Made by a program: the position numbers and the translations under genes. DNA of 64,000 nt, from the NCBI RefSeq assembly GCF_040100845.1, contig NZ_JAZHSH010000001.1, positions 1,364,001 to 1,428,000 of the forward strand. Reading direction: 5' to 3'. The notes below the pieces were generated by a model. That model worked only from the letters and a program-made list of their open reading frames with translations, was not told the origin of the DNA and made no database searches. Origin of the DNA: Chengkuizengella sp. SCS-71B. Its GTDB lineage: Bacteria > Bacillota > Bacilli > Paenibacillales > KCTC-33759. The first letter of the stretch is position 1. Each line of letters opens with the position of its first letter. Below are positions 54,123 to 64,000 of the stretch, piece after piece.

Positions 54123-55301
54123 GTGGGGAAAACAGTGATTTTAAGTGCAGTTCGTACACCTTTTGGAAAATTTGGAGGGGGTTTAAACTCATTAAAAGCC
54201 GTCGAGTTAGGTGGTATAGCTGTAAAGGAAGCGCTAGTTCGTGCTGGTGTCAATCCTGAAAATGTAGATGAAGTTATTTTGGGCTCTGTATTACAGGGGG
54301 GACAAGGGCAAATCCCTTCAAGACAAGCTGCTAGATTAGCTGATATACCTTGGGATGTCAAAACGGAAACGATAAATAAAGTTTGCGCATCAGGTTTAAG
54401 AAGTATTACGTTAGGAGATCAAATCATTCGTTCAGGTGATGAGGAAGTGATTGTAGCAGGAGGAATGGAATCTATGAGTAATGCCCCTTACTTTATGGAT
54501 AAAGCACGTTGGGGTTTAAGAATGGGTGATAACAGTGTGAAAGATATGATGATTCATGATGGTTTAACTTGCAGTTTTTTTGGTGTGCATATGGGTACCT
54601 ATGGAAATGGAGTTGCAGAAGAATACAGAATAACTCGTGAAGAACAGGATGAATGGGCTTTTGGAAGTCATCAAAAAGCACTTGAGGCTATTGAATCAGG
54701 GAAGTTAGCAGAAGAGATTGTATCTGTTGAAGTCCCTGGTAAAAAAGGTCAGTTTCAGATTGTAGAACAAGATGAAGCCCCTAGAAAAGACACTAGCTTA
54801 GAAAAACTTACATCATTAAAACCTGTATTTGGAAAATATGGAACGATCACAGCTGGAAATGCACCTGGAGTGAATGATGGTGCAGCAGCTCTCGTATTAA
54901 TGGATGAAGAACGTGCACAACGTGAAGGTAAACAGCCTATTGCTACTATTTTAGGTCATGCAGAAATCGCTGTAGAAGCAAAAGATTTTCCTAAAACACC
55001 TGGTCTTGTTATTAATAAATTATTACAAAAAACAGGAAAAACAACAGACGATATTGATTTGTTTGAAATAAATGAAGCCTTTGCAGCAGTTGCTTTGGCG
55101 AGTAAACAAATTGCTTCTTTGGACGTAAATAAAATTAATGTAAATGGAGGAGCCGTTGCACTTGGACATCCAATAGGAGCTAGTGGAGCTAGGATAGTCA
55201 CTACGCTAATTCATGAGTTAAGAAGACGAGGTGGAGGATTAGGTGTTGCAGCAATTTGTAGTGGCGGGGGACAAGGAGATGCCTTATTGATAGAAGTGTA
55301 A
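54123..55301 (+). CDS. Acetyl-CoA C-acetyltransferase (thiolase)
   Basis: This 392-residue thiolase splits acetoacetyl-CoA into two acetyl-CoA or the reverse. The nucleophile cysteine is in [11 protein letters not shown] (near residue 88), followed by [31 protein letters not shown] (histidine) and the second cysteine in [11 protein letters not shown]. The length is typical of MmgA/ThlA/FadA-type enzymes. The start is GTG at 54123 after AAGGAGG. It is the first gene of a five-gene run with hbd, two acyl-CoA dehydrogenases and icmF. Confidence 0.95.
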   Translation: MGKTVILSAVRTPFGKFGGGLNSLKAVELGGIAVKEALVRAGVNPENVDEVILGSVLQGGQGQIPSRQAARLADIPWDVKTETINKVCASGLRSITLGDQIIRSGDEEVIVAGGMESMSNAPYFMDKARWGLRMGDNSVKDMMIHDGLTCSFFGVHMGTYGNGVAEEYRITREEQDEWAFGSHQKALEAIESGKLAEEIVSVEVPGKKGQFQIVEQDEAPRKDTSLEKLTSLKPVFGKYGTITAGNAPGVNDGAAALVLMDEERAQREGKQPIATILGHAEIAVEAKDFPKTPGLVINKLLQKTGKTTDDIDLFEINEAFAAVALASKQIASLDVNKINVNGGAVALGHPIGASGARIVTTLIHELRRRGGGLGVAAICSGGGQGDALLIEV

Positions 55302-55317
55302 ACGGAGGGAAGTTCAA

Positions 55318-56169
55318 ATGAAGATACAAAAAATAATGGTGATTGGTGCAGGACAAATGGGTGCTGGAATAGCACAAGTTTGTGCAATGTCAGGGTTTGA
55401 TGTTGTCTTAAATGATATCGATCAAAAAAGTATAAATCGAGGAATAAATACCATCCAAAAAAATTTATCACGCCAAGTAGAAAAAGAGCGTATAAGCAAT
55501 GAACAGAAACAATCGGTTTTAGAGCGAATTACTTCTACTTTACTTCTTAATGAGGTAAGTGATGTAGATCTGGTAATTGAAGCAGCAGTTGAGAATATGG
55601 AGGTAAAGTCAAACCTTTTTGCTAAATTAGATTCCATCACATCAGAACATACCATTTTAGCAACAAATACTTCTTCACTTCCTATTACTGAAATTGCTGC
55701 AGCAACTAAACGACCTGAAAAAGTGATCGGCATGCATTTTATGAATCCTGTACCCGTGATGAAGTTAGTTGAAATCATTCGAGGGTTAGCAACGAGTGAT
55801 GAGGTTTATGAAATAATTGAGGATTTAACAGAAAAACTGAACAAAGTCCCCGTAGAAGTAAATGATTTTCCAGGTTTTGTTTCTAATCGAATTTTAATGC
55901 CAATGATTAATGAAGCCATATATACAGTTTACGAGGGAGTTGCAACACCTGAAGCGGTTGATGAAGTCATGAAGTTAGGCATGAATCATCCTATGGGTCC
56001 ATTGACACTCGCAGATTTTATAGGTTTGGATACTTGTTTGTATATTATGGAAATCTTGCATGATGGTTTTGGTGACGATAAATATCGTGCGTGCCCGTTG
56101 TTAAGAAAATATGTTAAAGCAGGTTGGTTAGGAAGAAAATCAGGTAGAGGATTTTATATTTATGAATAA
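55318..56169 (+). CDS. hbd: 3-hydroxybutyryl-CoA dehydrogenase
   Basis: This 283-residue enzyme oxidises 3-hydroxybutyryl-CoA with NAD(P). It has the Rossmann start [59 protein letters not shown] (catalytic histidine) and [20 protein letters not shown], then [20 protein letters not shown]. The length fits MmgB/Hbd. It starts 16 bases after the thiolase stop with GGAGGG. Confidence 0.96.
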   Translation: MKIQKIMVIGAGQMGAGIAQVCAMSGFDVVLNDIDQKSINRGINTIQKNLSRQVEKERISNEQKQSVLERITSTLLLNEVSDVDLVIEAAVENMEVKSNLFAKLDSITSEHTILATNTSSLPITEIAAATKRPEKVIGMHFMNPVPVMKLVEIIRGLATSDEVYEIIEDLTEKLNKVPVEVNDFPGFVSNRILMPMINEAIYTVYEGVATPEAVDEVMKLGMNHPMGPLTLADFIGLDTCLYIMEILHDGFGDDKYRACPLLRKYVKAGWLGRKSGRGFYIYE

Positions 56170-56245
56170 AAAACAATCGTTGTTTTAGAGATATTTTTAA
56201 AATTCAACTTATATCTTAGAAAGTGAATATTAGGGGGAATGAATA

Positions 56246-57379
56246 TTGAACCTTAGATTTACATCTGAACAAGAAATGTTGAAAAAGATGGTTAGAGCTT
56301 TTGCAGAGGATGAAATCACTCCTTTTATTGATCGTTTAGAAAATGGGGAATTTCCTAGAGAAATCATTAATAAAATGTCTAAACTTGGACTGTTAGGAAT
56401 TACAATTCCTGAAAAATTTGGTGGAGCAGCAATGGATTTTACTTCATACATTATTGCTATTCATGAAATATCTAAGGTTAGCGCGGCTCTAGGTGTTATT
56501 TTATCTGTTCATACTTCCGTTGGGACAAATCCAATTCTCTATTATGGAACAAAGGAGCAGGTGTCAAAGTATATACCTAGATTAGCTTCAGGATCACATC
56601 TGGGAGCCTTTTGTTTGACAGAATCAAGTTCGGGATCAGATGCAGCCAGTCTCAAAACAAAAGCAATAAAACAAGGGGATTATTATGTTTTGAATGGTTC
56701 AAAGATGTTTGTAACTAATGGCGGAGAAGCGGACACCTATATATGTTTTGCTAGAACAGATCAAAGTCAAACAGGGAGTCGTGGCATTTCTGCATTCATA
56801 GTTGAAAAGAATACTGAGGGGTTAGTGTTCGGTAAAGATGAGAAGAAAATGGGTTTACATGGTTCGAGGACGGTTCAATTAATATTTGATAATATGAAGA
56901 TACCCTCTTCAAATTTATTAGGTGAAGAAGGACAGGGTTTTAAAATTGCCTTAGCTAACTTAGAAGTTGGACGAATTGGAATTGCTGCACAGGCGTTAGG
57001 TATTGCAGAAGCAGCATGTGAGCATGCAATCAAGTATGCCAAAGAGCGTCAACAATTTGGAAAACCGATTGCTGAGCAACAAGGGATAGCATTTAAACTA
57101 GCAGATATGGTAACTCTTGTGGAAACTGCAAGATTACTAGTTTATCGTGCAGCTTTTTTAAAGACGAGTGGTTTACCGTGTAGAAAAGAAGCTTCAATGG
57201 CAAAATTATATGCATCTAAAGCTGCAATGGAAGTTACAACGGAAGCAATACAAGTATTTGGTGGTTATGGTTATACAAAGGAATATCCAGTTGAACGCTT
57301 TTTTAGAGACGCAAAAGTGACTCAGTTGTATGAAGGTACTAGTGAAATTCAAAAAATTGTAATTAGTAAAGAACTTTAA
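56246..57379 (+). CDS. Acyl-CoA dehydrogenase 1
   Basis: This 377-residue flavoenzyme dehydrogenates short-chain acyl-CoA. It shows the FAD and substrate motifs AFCLTESSSGSDAASLKTKA, YVLNGSKMFVTNGGEADTYI, and the C-terminal [20 protein letters not shown] and QLYEGTSEIQKIVI (base glutamate in YEGTSE). The start is TTG at 56246 after GGGGGA. It and the next gene are paralogues of the BCD/MmgC type. Which of them is butyryl- or isobutyryl-specific cannot be told from the sequence. Confidence 0.95.
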   Translation: MNLRFTSEQEMLKKMVRAFAEDEITPFIDRLENGEFPREIINKMSKLGLLGITIPEKFGGAAMDFTSYIIAIHEISKVSAALGVILSVHTSVGTNPILYYGTKEQVSKYIPRLASGSHLGAFCLTESSSGSDAASLKTKAIKQGDYYVLNGSKMFVTNGGEADTYICFARTDQSQTGSRGISAFIVEKNTEGLVFGKDEKKMGLHGSRTVQLIFDNMKIPSSNLLGEEGQGFKIALANLEVGRIGIAAQALGIAEAACEHAIKYAKERQQFGKPIAEQQGIAFKLADMVTLVETARLLVYRAAFLKTSGLPCRKEASMAKLYASKAAMEVTTEAIQVFGGYGYTKEYPVERFFRDAKVTQLYEGTSEIQKIVISKEL

Positions 57380-57417
57380 ATAGATTTTGTTCAAAAATTG
57401 CTGAAAGGTAGATGGTT

Positions 57418-58557
57418 ATGAATTTTAAACTAACAGAAGAACATACCATGATTCAAGACATGATTCGTGATTTTGCTAAAAATGAAGTGGCACACACAGC
57501 GGCTGAACGTGATGAAGAGGAACGTTTTGATCGTGAGATTTTTGATAAAATGGCTGAATTAGGACTAACAGGAATTCCTTGGCCAGAACAATATGGAGGG
57601 ATAGGCAGTGATTATTTAGCATACTGCATAGTTGTTGAAGAGCTTTCACGCGTTTGCGCTTCAACTGGAGTTACGTTATCTGCCCATACATCATTGGCTG
57701 GATGGCCTATTTATACGTTTGGAACAGAAGAACAAAAGCAGAAATATTTAAAACCAATGGCATTAGGTAATTCAATTGGTGCATATGGTTTAACAGAGTC
57801 TGGTTCTGGTTCAGATGCAGGAGGTATGAAAACTACTGCAGTACGAGATGGGGATGACTATATACTGAATGGATCAAAGATTTTTATAACAAATGGGGGC
57901 GTAGCTGATTATTATGTTGTTTTTGCTCTTACAGATCCTTCAAGCAAACATAATGGAACAAGTGCATTCATTGTCGAGAAAGACTTTAAAGGATTTTTGG
58001 TAGGTAAAAAGGAAAGTAAACTCGGTATTCGTTCTTCACCTACGACAGAAATCATCTTTGAAGATTGTCGTGTTCCGATGGAAAATAGGTTAGGAAAAGA
58101 AGGCGAAGGCTTTAAAATTGCTATGAAGACATTAGATGGAGGACGTAACGGCATAGCAGCACAAGCGGTAGGTATTGCTCAAGGTGCACTTGACGCTGCA
58201 ATCGCTTATGCGAAAGAAAGACATCAATTTGGTAAGCCGATCATTCATCAGCAAGGAATTAGCTTTAAGTTAGCAGAGATGGCTACTAGTATTGAAGCAG
58301 CAAGATTATTAACTTATCAAGCAGCTTGGTTGGAATCAGAAGGTTTGCCTTACGGAAAAGAGTCAGCCATGTCTAAATTGTTTGCAGGAGATACTGCAAT
58401 GAAAGTGACAACAGAGGCTGTACAAGTTTTTGGTGGATATGGGTATACAAAGGATTATCCTGTAGAACGTTATATGAGAGACGCTAAAATTACCCAGATA
58501 TATGAAGGGACGCAAGAAATTCAAAAGCTAGTTATTGGAAGAATGTTAACAAAGTAA
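57418..58557 (+). CDS. Acyl-CoA dehydrogenase 2
   Basis: This 379-residue paralogue of the upstream gene has [60 protein letters not shown] and [18 protein letters not shown]. It most resembles MmgC/AcdA. The ATG at 57418 follows GAAAGG by nine bases; the ATG at 57412 is too close. Electrons of both dehydrogenases would go to an electron transfer flavoprotein, and the fixABCX operon at 44 kb is the nearest candidate. Confidence 0.95.
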   Translation: MNFKLTEEHTMIQDMIRDFAKNEVAHTAAERDEEERFDREIFDKMAELGLTGIPWPEQYGGIGSDYLAYCIVVEELSRVCASTGVTLSAHTSLAGWPIYTFGTEEQKQKYLKPMALGNSIGAYGLTESGSGSDAGGMKTTAVRDGDDYILNGSKIFITNGGVADYYVVFALTDPSSKHNGTSAFIVEKDFKGFLVGKKESKLGIRSSPTTEIIFEDCRVPMENRLGKEGEGFKIAMKTLDGGRNGIAAQAVGIAQGALDAAIAYAKERHQFGKPIIHQQGISFKLAEMATSIEAARLLTYQAAWLESEGLPYGKESAMSKLFAGDTAMKVTTEAVQVFGGYGYTKDYPVERYMRDAKITQIYEGTQEIQKLVIGRMLTK

Positions 58558-58632
58558 CATTAATGCAGATATAGTAAAATATAGGATGCAATCCTTAAAA
58601 ACATAATGAGATTACTGAAGGGGGTATTTCTT

Positions 58633-61600
58633 TTGAGTAGCGAAGAAATATATCGTCCACAAAACCACATTCGATTCGTTACTGCATCCAGTCTTTTTGA
58701 CGGACATGATGCATCGATTAACATAATGAGGAGAATTTTACAGGCTAGTGGTGCAGAGGTTATTCATTTAGGTCATAACAGATCGGTAGAGGAAGTGGTG
58801 AATGCAGCGATTCAAGAAGATGTTCAGGGTATTGCAATCTCCTCTTACCAAGGTGGTCACGTAGAATATTTTAAGTATATGTATGATTTATTAAATGAAA
58901 AAGGTGCATCACATATTCGAATTTATGGTGGTGGGGGTGGTGTGATTATCCCTCGTGAAATCCAAGAATTACATGAATACGGAATATCGGGTATTTTTAC
59001 ACCAGAAGATGGCAGAACCTTAGGGTTGCAGGGCATGATTAATAAAATGTTAGAGGAATGTGACTTTTTAACTATTAATCACAATATTTCAGAAGAAATA
59101 ACTAAATTAAGAAATGGAGAACCTGTTTCCATAGCTAGAATGATCACTGCTGCTGAAATAAGTGTGAATGATGATTATGAACCAGCAACCCAAGTAATGA
59201 ACAAAGTCAAACAAATGACTCGAAAAGTCCCTGTAATCGGTATAACTGGGACAGGTGGAGCTGGAAAAAGCTCACTTACAGATGAGCTGATTCGTAGATT
59301 TATAAATGAAATTCCCAATAAAAAAGTGGCTATTTTATCTGTTGATCCAACGAAACAAAAAACGGGTGGCGCATTATTAGGAGATCGAATTCGGATGAAT
59401 GCGATATTTTCATCACGTATATATATGAGGAGTTTGGCAACTAGAGGATCAAGATCTGAATTATCTTTAGCGATTCATGATGCATTGGCTGTAGTGAAAG
59501 CAGCGGATTTTGATGTTATCGTTGTTGAAACGAGTGGAATTGGACAGGGAGATGCGGAAATCTCTGAAATTTGTGATGTAAGTTTATACGTTATGACAAG
59601 TGAGTTCGGAGCACCCTCTCAGCTTGAAAAAATTGATATGTTGGATTTTGCAGATTTAATTGTCATTAATAAGTTTGAGAGAAAAGGTTCAGAGGATGCT
59701 AAAAATCAAGTACAAAAGCAATTTCAACGCAGTCATACGTTATTTGAACAAGAACTAGATGAAATGCCTGTATATGGAACGATTGCAAGTCAATTTAATG
59801 ATGCAGGAACAAATTCCTTGTTTGTAGCTCTAATTGAAAAATTAAATGAAAAATTGGGGTTGAATTGGACGACATCGTTAACTAAAGAGAAGGAAATCAA
59901 AAAACAAAATATCATTATTCCTAATAAACAAAGACATTATTTAAGAGACATTTCCGACACCGTCAGGAGATATCATGGACACGCAGAAGAGCAGGAAAAC
60001 ATTGCTCGATCTTTATATCAAATTGAAGGTACGATCAATATATTGAAGGAAAAAGACGAAGAAGTGTCACCTGCTTTGCAAGTTTATTTAGAGGACTATC
60101 ACCAAAAATTGTCTGCATCATCTAGACGTATATTAGAACAATGGGAGGATCAAAAGCAAAAATATAGCTCTCAACAATTTATATCTAAAGTACGTGACAA
60201 AGAAATTGTCACTGATTTAACGACAACAAGTTTATCAGGATTACAAATTCCCAAAGTCTCTTTACCAAAGTTCAAAGACTATGGGGAAATTATTCGTTGG
60301 GTTTATAAAGAAAATGTGCCAGGTTCATTCCCTTATACTGCGGGAGTTTTTCCTTTTAAACGTGAAGGTGAAGATCCGAAACGTCAGTTTGCAGGTGAAG
60401 GAACACCTGAACGAACGAATCGTCGTTTTCATTATTTATCAAAGGATGATACGGCAAAAAGACTGAGTACTGCTTTTGATTCCGTTACTTTATATGGTGA
60501 AGATCCAGATATTCGACCTGATATTTACGGAAAAGTTGGAGAAAGTGGAGTCAGTATTTGTACACTAGATGATATGAATAAGTTGTATGATGGATTTGAT
60601 TTATGCGCTCCAACGACTTCTGTATCGATGACAATTAACGGACCGGCCCCTATTATTTTAGCAATGTTTTTAAACACTGCAATTCAACAGCAAATACAGA
60701 AAGTACAAGGGGAATTGGGACGTCCTTTATCAGAAGATGAACAAATGGATGTGAAAAACAATACTTTACAATCCGTAAGAGGAACTGTGCAGGCAGATAT
60801 TCTAAAAGAAGATCAAGGACAAAACACTTGTATTTTTTCAACAGAGTTTGCCCTGCGTTTAATGGGAGATATTCAGGCGTATTTTATTGAAAAGAACGTT
60901 CGTAATTATTATTCTGTATCCATTTCTGGTTACCATATTGCTGAAGCAGGTGCCAATCCAATTTCACAGCTGGCATTTACATTGTCAAATGGGTTTACCT
61001 ATGTTGAATACTACTTAAGTCGGGGTATGAATATTGATGACTTTGCTCCGAATCTTTCTTTCTTTTTCAGTAATGGTCTAGATCCAGAATATACTGTAAT
61101 AGGTAGGGTGGCTCGTCGTATTTGGGCAACTGTGATGCGTGATAAATATGGGGCAAATGAGCGAAGTCAAAAACTGAAATATCATGTACAAACATCAGGC
61201 AGATCTTTACATGCTCAAGAAATTGATTTTAATGATATTCGAACAACACTTCAGGCTTTAATGGCATTGCAAGACAATTGTAATTCTTTACACACCAATG
61301 CTTATGATGAAGCTATAACAACACCTACAGAAGAATCTGTTAGACGAGCAATGGCCATTCAAATGATCATAACGAAAGAACATGGACTAACAAAGAATGA
61401 AAATCCAATGCAAGGATCATTTATTATTGAAGAACTTACTGATCTTGTTGAGGAAGCTGTACTACAAGAATTTGAGCGTATCAATGATCGTGGTGGAGTA
61501 TTAGGTGCAATGGAAACTCAATATCAACGCGGAAAAATACAAGAAGAATCCATGTATTATGAAATGAAAAAACACTCGGGTGAATTCCCGATCATAGGTG

Positions 61601-61884
61601 TGAACACATACATCAATCCGAATCCACCTTCAGATGAAGAAGTAAATAATATGGAGCTAGCGAGGGCGACTAAGGAAGAAAAAGAAACTCAAATTAGAAA
61701 TTTGCATGACTTTCAGGAGCGAAATAAAGAACATTCGAATATTGCTTTAAATCGTTTAAAATCAAAAGCTATCAATGGAGAAAATATTTTTGAAGAACTA
61801 ATGGAAACAGTAAAGGTAGCAAGTTTAGGACAAATTACAAAAGCTTTGTATGAAGTCGGGGGGCAGTATCGCAGAAATATGTAG
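58633..61884 (+). CDS. icmF: Fused isobutyryl-CoA mutase IcmF (B12-dependent)
   Basis: This 1083-residue fusion has three parts. The N-terminal B12-binding domain shows [14 protein letters not shown] with the cobalt-ligand histidine, then SSYQGGH and YGGGGGV. A MeaI-like G-protein chaperone follows (about 195-460), with Walker [15 protein letters not shown] and [16 protein letters not shown]. The large acyl-CoA mutase barrel (about 560-1083) has [57 protein letters not shown] and [20 protein letters not shown]. It isomerises isobutyryl-CoA and n-butyryl-CoA using adenosylcobalamin. The TTG at 58633 follows AAGGGGG; ATG 58606 has no site. Confidence 0.96.
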   Translation: MSSEEIYRPQNHIRFVTASSLFDGHDASINIMRRILQASGAEVIHLGHNRSVEEVVNAAIQEDVQGIAISSYQGGHVEYFKYMYDLLNEKGASHIRIYGGGGGVIIPREIQELHEYGISGIFTPEDGRTLGLQGMINKMLEECDFLTINHNISEEITKLRNGEPVSIARMITAAEISVNDDYEPATQVMNKVKQMTRKVPVIGITGTGGAGKSSLTDELIRRFINEIPNKKVAILSVDPTKQKTGGALLGDRIRMNAIFSSRIYMRSLATRGSRSELSLAIHDALAVVKAADFDVIVVETSGIGQGDAEISEICDVSLYVMTSEFGAPSQLEKIDMLDFADLIVINKFERKGSEDAKNQVQKQFQRSHTLFEQELDEMPVYGTIASQFNDAGTNSLFVALIEKLNEKLGLNWTTSLTKEKEIKKQNIIIPNKQRHYLRDISDTVRRYHGHAEEQENIARSLYQIEGTINILKEKDEEVSPALQVYLEDYHQKLSASSRRILEQWEDQKQKYSSQQFISKVRDKEIVTDLTTTSLSGLQIPKVSLPKFKDYGEIIRWVYKENVPGSFPYTAGVFPFKREGEDPKRQFAGEGTPERTNRRFHYLSKDDTAKRLSTAFDSVTLYGEDPDIRPDIYGKVGESGVSICTLDDMNKLYDGFDLCAPTTSVSMTINGPAPIILAMFLNTAIQQQIQKVQGELGRPLSEDEQMDVKNNTLQSVRGTVQADILKEDQGQNTCIFSTEFALRLMGDIQAYFIEKNVRNYYSVSISGYHIAEAGANPISQLAFTLSNGFTYVEYYLSRGMNIDDFAPNLSFFFSNGLDPEYTVIGRVARRIWATVMRDKYGANERSQKLKYHVQTSGRSLHAQEIDFNDIRTTLQALMALQDNCNSLHTNAYDEAITTPTEESVRRAMAIQMIITKEHGLTKNENPMQGSFIIEELTDLVEEAVLQEFERINDRGGVLGAMETQYQRGKIQEESMYYEMKKHSGEFPIIGVNTYINPNPPSDEEVNNMELARATKEEKETQIRNLHDFQERNKEHSNIALNRLKSKAINGENIFEELMETVKVASLGQITKALYEVGGQYRRNM

Positions 61885-61948
61885 ATAGTGATTCAATGTT
61901 TATATTTTTATAAATTATAGAAAAATATTTTAGCTATTTGAGTGTAAT

Positions 61949-61984
61949 AAACTTCTAATTATAAATTAGAAGTTTTATTTTTTC
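61949..61984 (+). terminator. Intrinsic terminator of the acyl-CoA operon
   Basis: AAACTTCTAAT pairs with ATTAGAAGTTT around TATAA, followed by TATTTTTTC. Confidence 0.9.
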
Positions 61985-62020
61985 TAGACATATAAAGTTT
62001 AATTTTACAATTTATTACTA

Positions 62021-62034
62021 TGAAAGCGCTAACG
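62021..62034 (+). promoter_or_regulatory. cre-like site upstream of the NRPS gene
   Basis: TGAAAGCGCTAACG matches the cre consensus TGAAAGCGCTAACA at 13 of 14 positions. It is 165 bases before the start codon, in the only gap upstream of the gene. No promoter elements were assigned around it. Confidence 0.65.
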
Positions 62035-62198
62035 AAAAATATTGTTATTTTTATAAAATTTTTAGAAGGAAATTGTTAGAAAGTATAGAATACTTGGTAT
62101 TTATATTTATTTATTTTTTTGAATGAATATTATCTTTGTTTGTATTAAAAAAAAGTTTTTTACTCTCATACAATTAGAAAGGAGGTGGGGATATCTGA

Positions 62199-64000
62199 AT
62201 GTGTGATCAGATGAAAATAAAGTTATATCCATTAACACATCCTCAGAAAAGAGTATGGTATATTGAACAAATTTACCCCAACACCTCTATGTATAATATT
62301 GGTGGACCTGTAAAAATAAATGGTTTAATTGATTTTCAATTATTGGAAAGAGCAATTCAAACTCTAATTCGTGCACATGATGGATTAAGGATTAAATTAT
62401 TCGAAGCTGATGGGGAAATTAGTCAGTATGTCAGTGAATATGAAGAAGAAGCTTTAAAATTTAAGGATTTTTCTACTTTTGAATATCCAGATCTTCATTT
62501 TAAACAGTGGGTGGAAGATGAGGCTGGAAAACCATTTATTTTAAATGAAAAATTATTTGAGTTTAGTTTATTTAGAATCTCAGATTCAGAAAATGGGTAT
62601 CTTATAAAACTTCATCATATTATAGCAGACGGTTGGTCCATAAACATCATCACTGAACAGATTAGAGAAATTTATATGAAGTTACTTCATGGAGAATCCA
62701 TTACAGGTGAACTTTCAATTTCATACTTGGAGTATATTAATCAAGAACAAACTTATTTTAAATCAGATCGCTTTATTAAAAATAAAAACTTTTGGAATAA
62801 TTTATACAAAACTCTACCAGAAGGGTTTATAAACAAAAATTCAGATTTTACTAAAGGAACAAGAAAAACATTTCAAATAACACCTCAACTTTCCTCAAAG
62901 ATTAAAAACTTTGCAAAAAATAATAATGTATCGTTAAATACATTTTTTATATTCTCATACCTTTTATATCAAAATAAAATCACACACCAAAGAGACCTCA
63001 TTATAGGTACGCCTGTTCTAAACAGATCAGGTCAAAAGGAAAAAAGTATTTTAGGCATGTTTACGAGCACAATGCCTTTTAGATTTCAAATCGATGAAAA
63101 GGCTTCTATATTAGATACATTAAAATCTATGAATCGTGAATTGATGAGATGTTATTTCCATCAAAAATATCCCTATGATGTATTAATGAGAGATCTGCAG
63201 CTACAAAAAAGAGGATATCATCAATTATTTGATACAAGTGTAAATTATTATAATACGAAATTAGAAACTCAATTCAATGATTCCCAAGTAGAAAATATAG
63301 AATTTTATAGTGGACATCAAGTGTATTCTTTACAACTAGTTATTAAAGACTGGTTAGATTCTGGAAATTTAATGGTCGAATTTGATTATAAAACAAGTGA
63401 ATACGATGAAGAAAAGATTGTAGGAATGTATCATCGATTGAATATTCTAATAAATAAAATTTTAGTAGATTGCAATGCAAAAATTGAAGAGATAAATCTT
63501 TTATCAAATAAAGAGAAAAGAGAGCTCATTACTGAATTTAATGCAACAGAGTCTCATTACCCAGAACATAAATCAATCATTCAATTATTTGAAGAGCAGG
63601 TTTCAAAAACTCCCGATAAAATAGCTATTCGATTTAATGAAAAAGAATATTCTTATCAGCGGTTAAATGAGAAAGTAAACCAACTCGCTAGGTTATTATT
63701 AAACAAAGGTTTACAAAAAGAATCCATTGTAGGATTACTAACATATCATTCTATTGAAAGTGTAATTAGTATGTTAGCGGTGTTGAAAGCTGGTGGAACT
63801 TACATGCCTATAGATCCTGATTATCCTGAAGACCGAATCACTTATATGCTTTTAGATTCAGATTGTAAAATGTTACTAGTTAATTTTGAGTATTGTAGAC
63901 CATTTAATGGGGAGGTTATTAACCTTTGTAACGACGATATCTTTAAAGGAGATACTTCAAACCTTGATATTGAATACTTTTTGTTTCAATTAGCTTATGT
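62199..64000 (+). CDS. Nonribosomal peptide synthetase, N-terminal condensation then adenylation domain (partial, runs off right edge)
   Basis: An open frame starts at ATG 62199 (or 62211) after GGAGGTGGGG and continues to the edge, about 600 residues. A condensation domain (about 5-430) contains LYPLTHPQKRVWYIEQIYPN, the catalytic KLHHIIADGWS motif near residue 138, and IIGTPVLNRSG. An adenylation domain then begins, with LFEEQVSKTPDKIAIRF and the A2 motif MLAVLKAGGTYMPIDPDYPE. The protein starts with a condensation domain, not an adenylation domain. This is typical of a lipopeptide starter that acylates the first amino acid, or of a later module of a multi-protein line. The product cannot be predicted because the specificity residues lie beyond the window. 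A cre-like site lies upstream. Confidence 0.93.
   Translation, partial: MCDQMKIKLYPLTHPQKRVWYIEQIYPNTSMYNIGGPVKINGLIDFQLLERAIQTLIRAHDGLRIKLFEADGEISQYVSEYEEEALKFKDFSTFEYPDLHFKQWVEDEAGKPFILNEKLFEFSLFRISDSENGYLIKLHHIIADGWSINIITEQIREIYMKLLHGESITGELSISYLEYINQEQTYFKSDRFIKNKNFWNNLYKTLPEGFINKNSDFTKGTRKTFQITPQLSSKIKNFAKNNNVSLNTFFIFSYLLYQNKITHQRDLIIGTPVLNRSGQKEKSILGMFTSTMPFRFQIDEKASILDTLKSMNRELMRCYFHQKYPYDVLMRDLQLQKRGYHQLFDTSVNYYNTKLETQFNDSQVENIEFYSGHQVYSLQLVIKDWLDSGNLMVEFDYKTSEYDEEKIVGMYHRLNILINKILVDCNAKIEEINLLSNKEKRELITEFNATESHYPEHKSIIQLFEEQVSKTPDKIAIRFNEKEYSYQRLNEKVNQLARLLLNKGLQKESIVGLLTYHSIESVISMLAVLKAGGTYMPIDPDYPEDRITYMLLDSDCKMLLVNFEYCRPFNGEVINLCNDDIFKGDTSNLDIEYFLFQLAY

Noticed and set aside
54493-57664. 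Several 60-120 codon minus-strand frames in the acyl-CoA operon
   Set aside because: They are shadows of thiolase, hbd and acyl-CoA dehydrogenase genes, which carry complete catalytic motifs.

Overview
The window reads as chromosome of a low-GC, endospore-forming member of the Bacillales. The closest feel is the Paenibacillaceae or a neighbouring lineage; that placement is inferred from gene content only. Supporting content includes a complete eight-gene spoIIIA operon behind a sigma-E-like promoter, phosphosulfolactate synthesis genes, three YjcZ-type spore peptides, and PrsA, EcsAB, MntR, Zur, YqhQ, YqhR, YqhV, YtxG and YtxH. Codon use is AT-rich throughout, Shine-Dalgarno sites are strong, and TTG and GTG starts are frequent. 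No rRNA, tRNA, CRISPR array, prophage or intact transposon was recognised.

Layout. 1-4.2 kb: ecsAB (minus strand), a decayed IS110-type transposase tail, a small unknown gene and the foldase PrsA. 4.4-9.5 kb: small genes (Dabb protein, HepT/YutE-like protein, winged-helix regulator, YtxG, YtxH, a small heat-shock protein), three YjcZ paralogues on the minus strand, zur and yidD. 9.5-17.3 kb: a T-box leader far upstream of metG, an MFS carrier, a zinc-binding lipoprotein with a Zur box on its promoter, ccdA, mntR and a patatin-like lipase. 17.4-31.5 kb: yqhQ/yqhR, aroQ, an aminopeptidase P, efp, aspartate kinase, a DUF441 protein, comA-comB (sulfolactate), yqhV and spoIIIAA-AH. A palindromic repeat family occurs after aspartate kinase and again inside the spoIIIA operon. 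31.6-35.2 kb: a secreted M14 carboxypeptidase and a cysteine-tailed flavoprotein beside ArsR-type palindromes. 35.2-43.5 kb: a sugar ABC importer without ATPase, a YesMN-type two-component system and a cytoplasmic GH3 hexosaminidase, apparently one amino-sugar or muropeptide uptake unit.

44-47.5 kb: a fixABCX-type electron-transfer flavoprotein operon with a cre-like palindrome in its leader. 47.6-53.7 kb: small genes including a stand-alone FoF1 c-subunit-like protein without the ion-binding acid, an M3 oligoendopeptidase, a DRGH nuclease, a GNAT acetyltransferase and a secreted subtilase. The subtilase's C-terminal domain nearly duplicates that of the M14 carboxypeptidase. 54.1-61.9 kb: thiolase, 3-hydroxybutyryl-CoA dehydrogenase, two acyl-CoA dehydrogenases and the fused isobutyryl-CoA mutase IcmF. 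62.2 kb to the right edge: the start of a nonribosomal peptide synthetase.

How it works together. IcmF interconverts isobutyryl- and butyryl-CoA, and the four enzymes upstream can carry butyryl-CoA to acetyl-CoA, apart from a hydratase that is not encoded here. The fixABCX operon 7 kb away could take electrons from the acyl-CoA dehydrogenases to quinone. Both loci carry cre-like sites, and the acyl-CoA operon also has a sigma-E-like promoter, resembling the mmg operon of B. subtilis. Together with spoIIIA, comAB and the YjcZ peptides this gives much of the window a mother-cell or sporulation character. All functional statements rest on reading motifs and gene order by eye; no database search was run.
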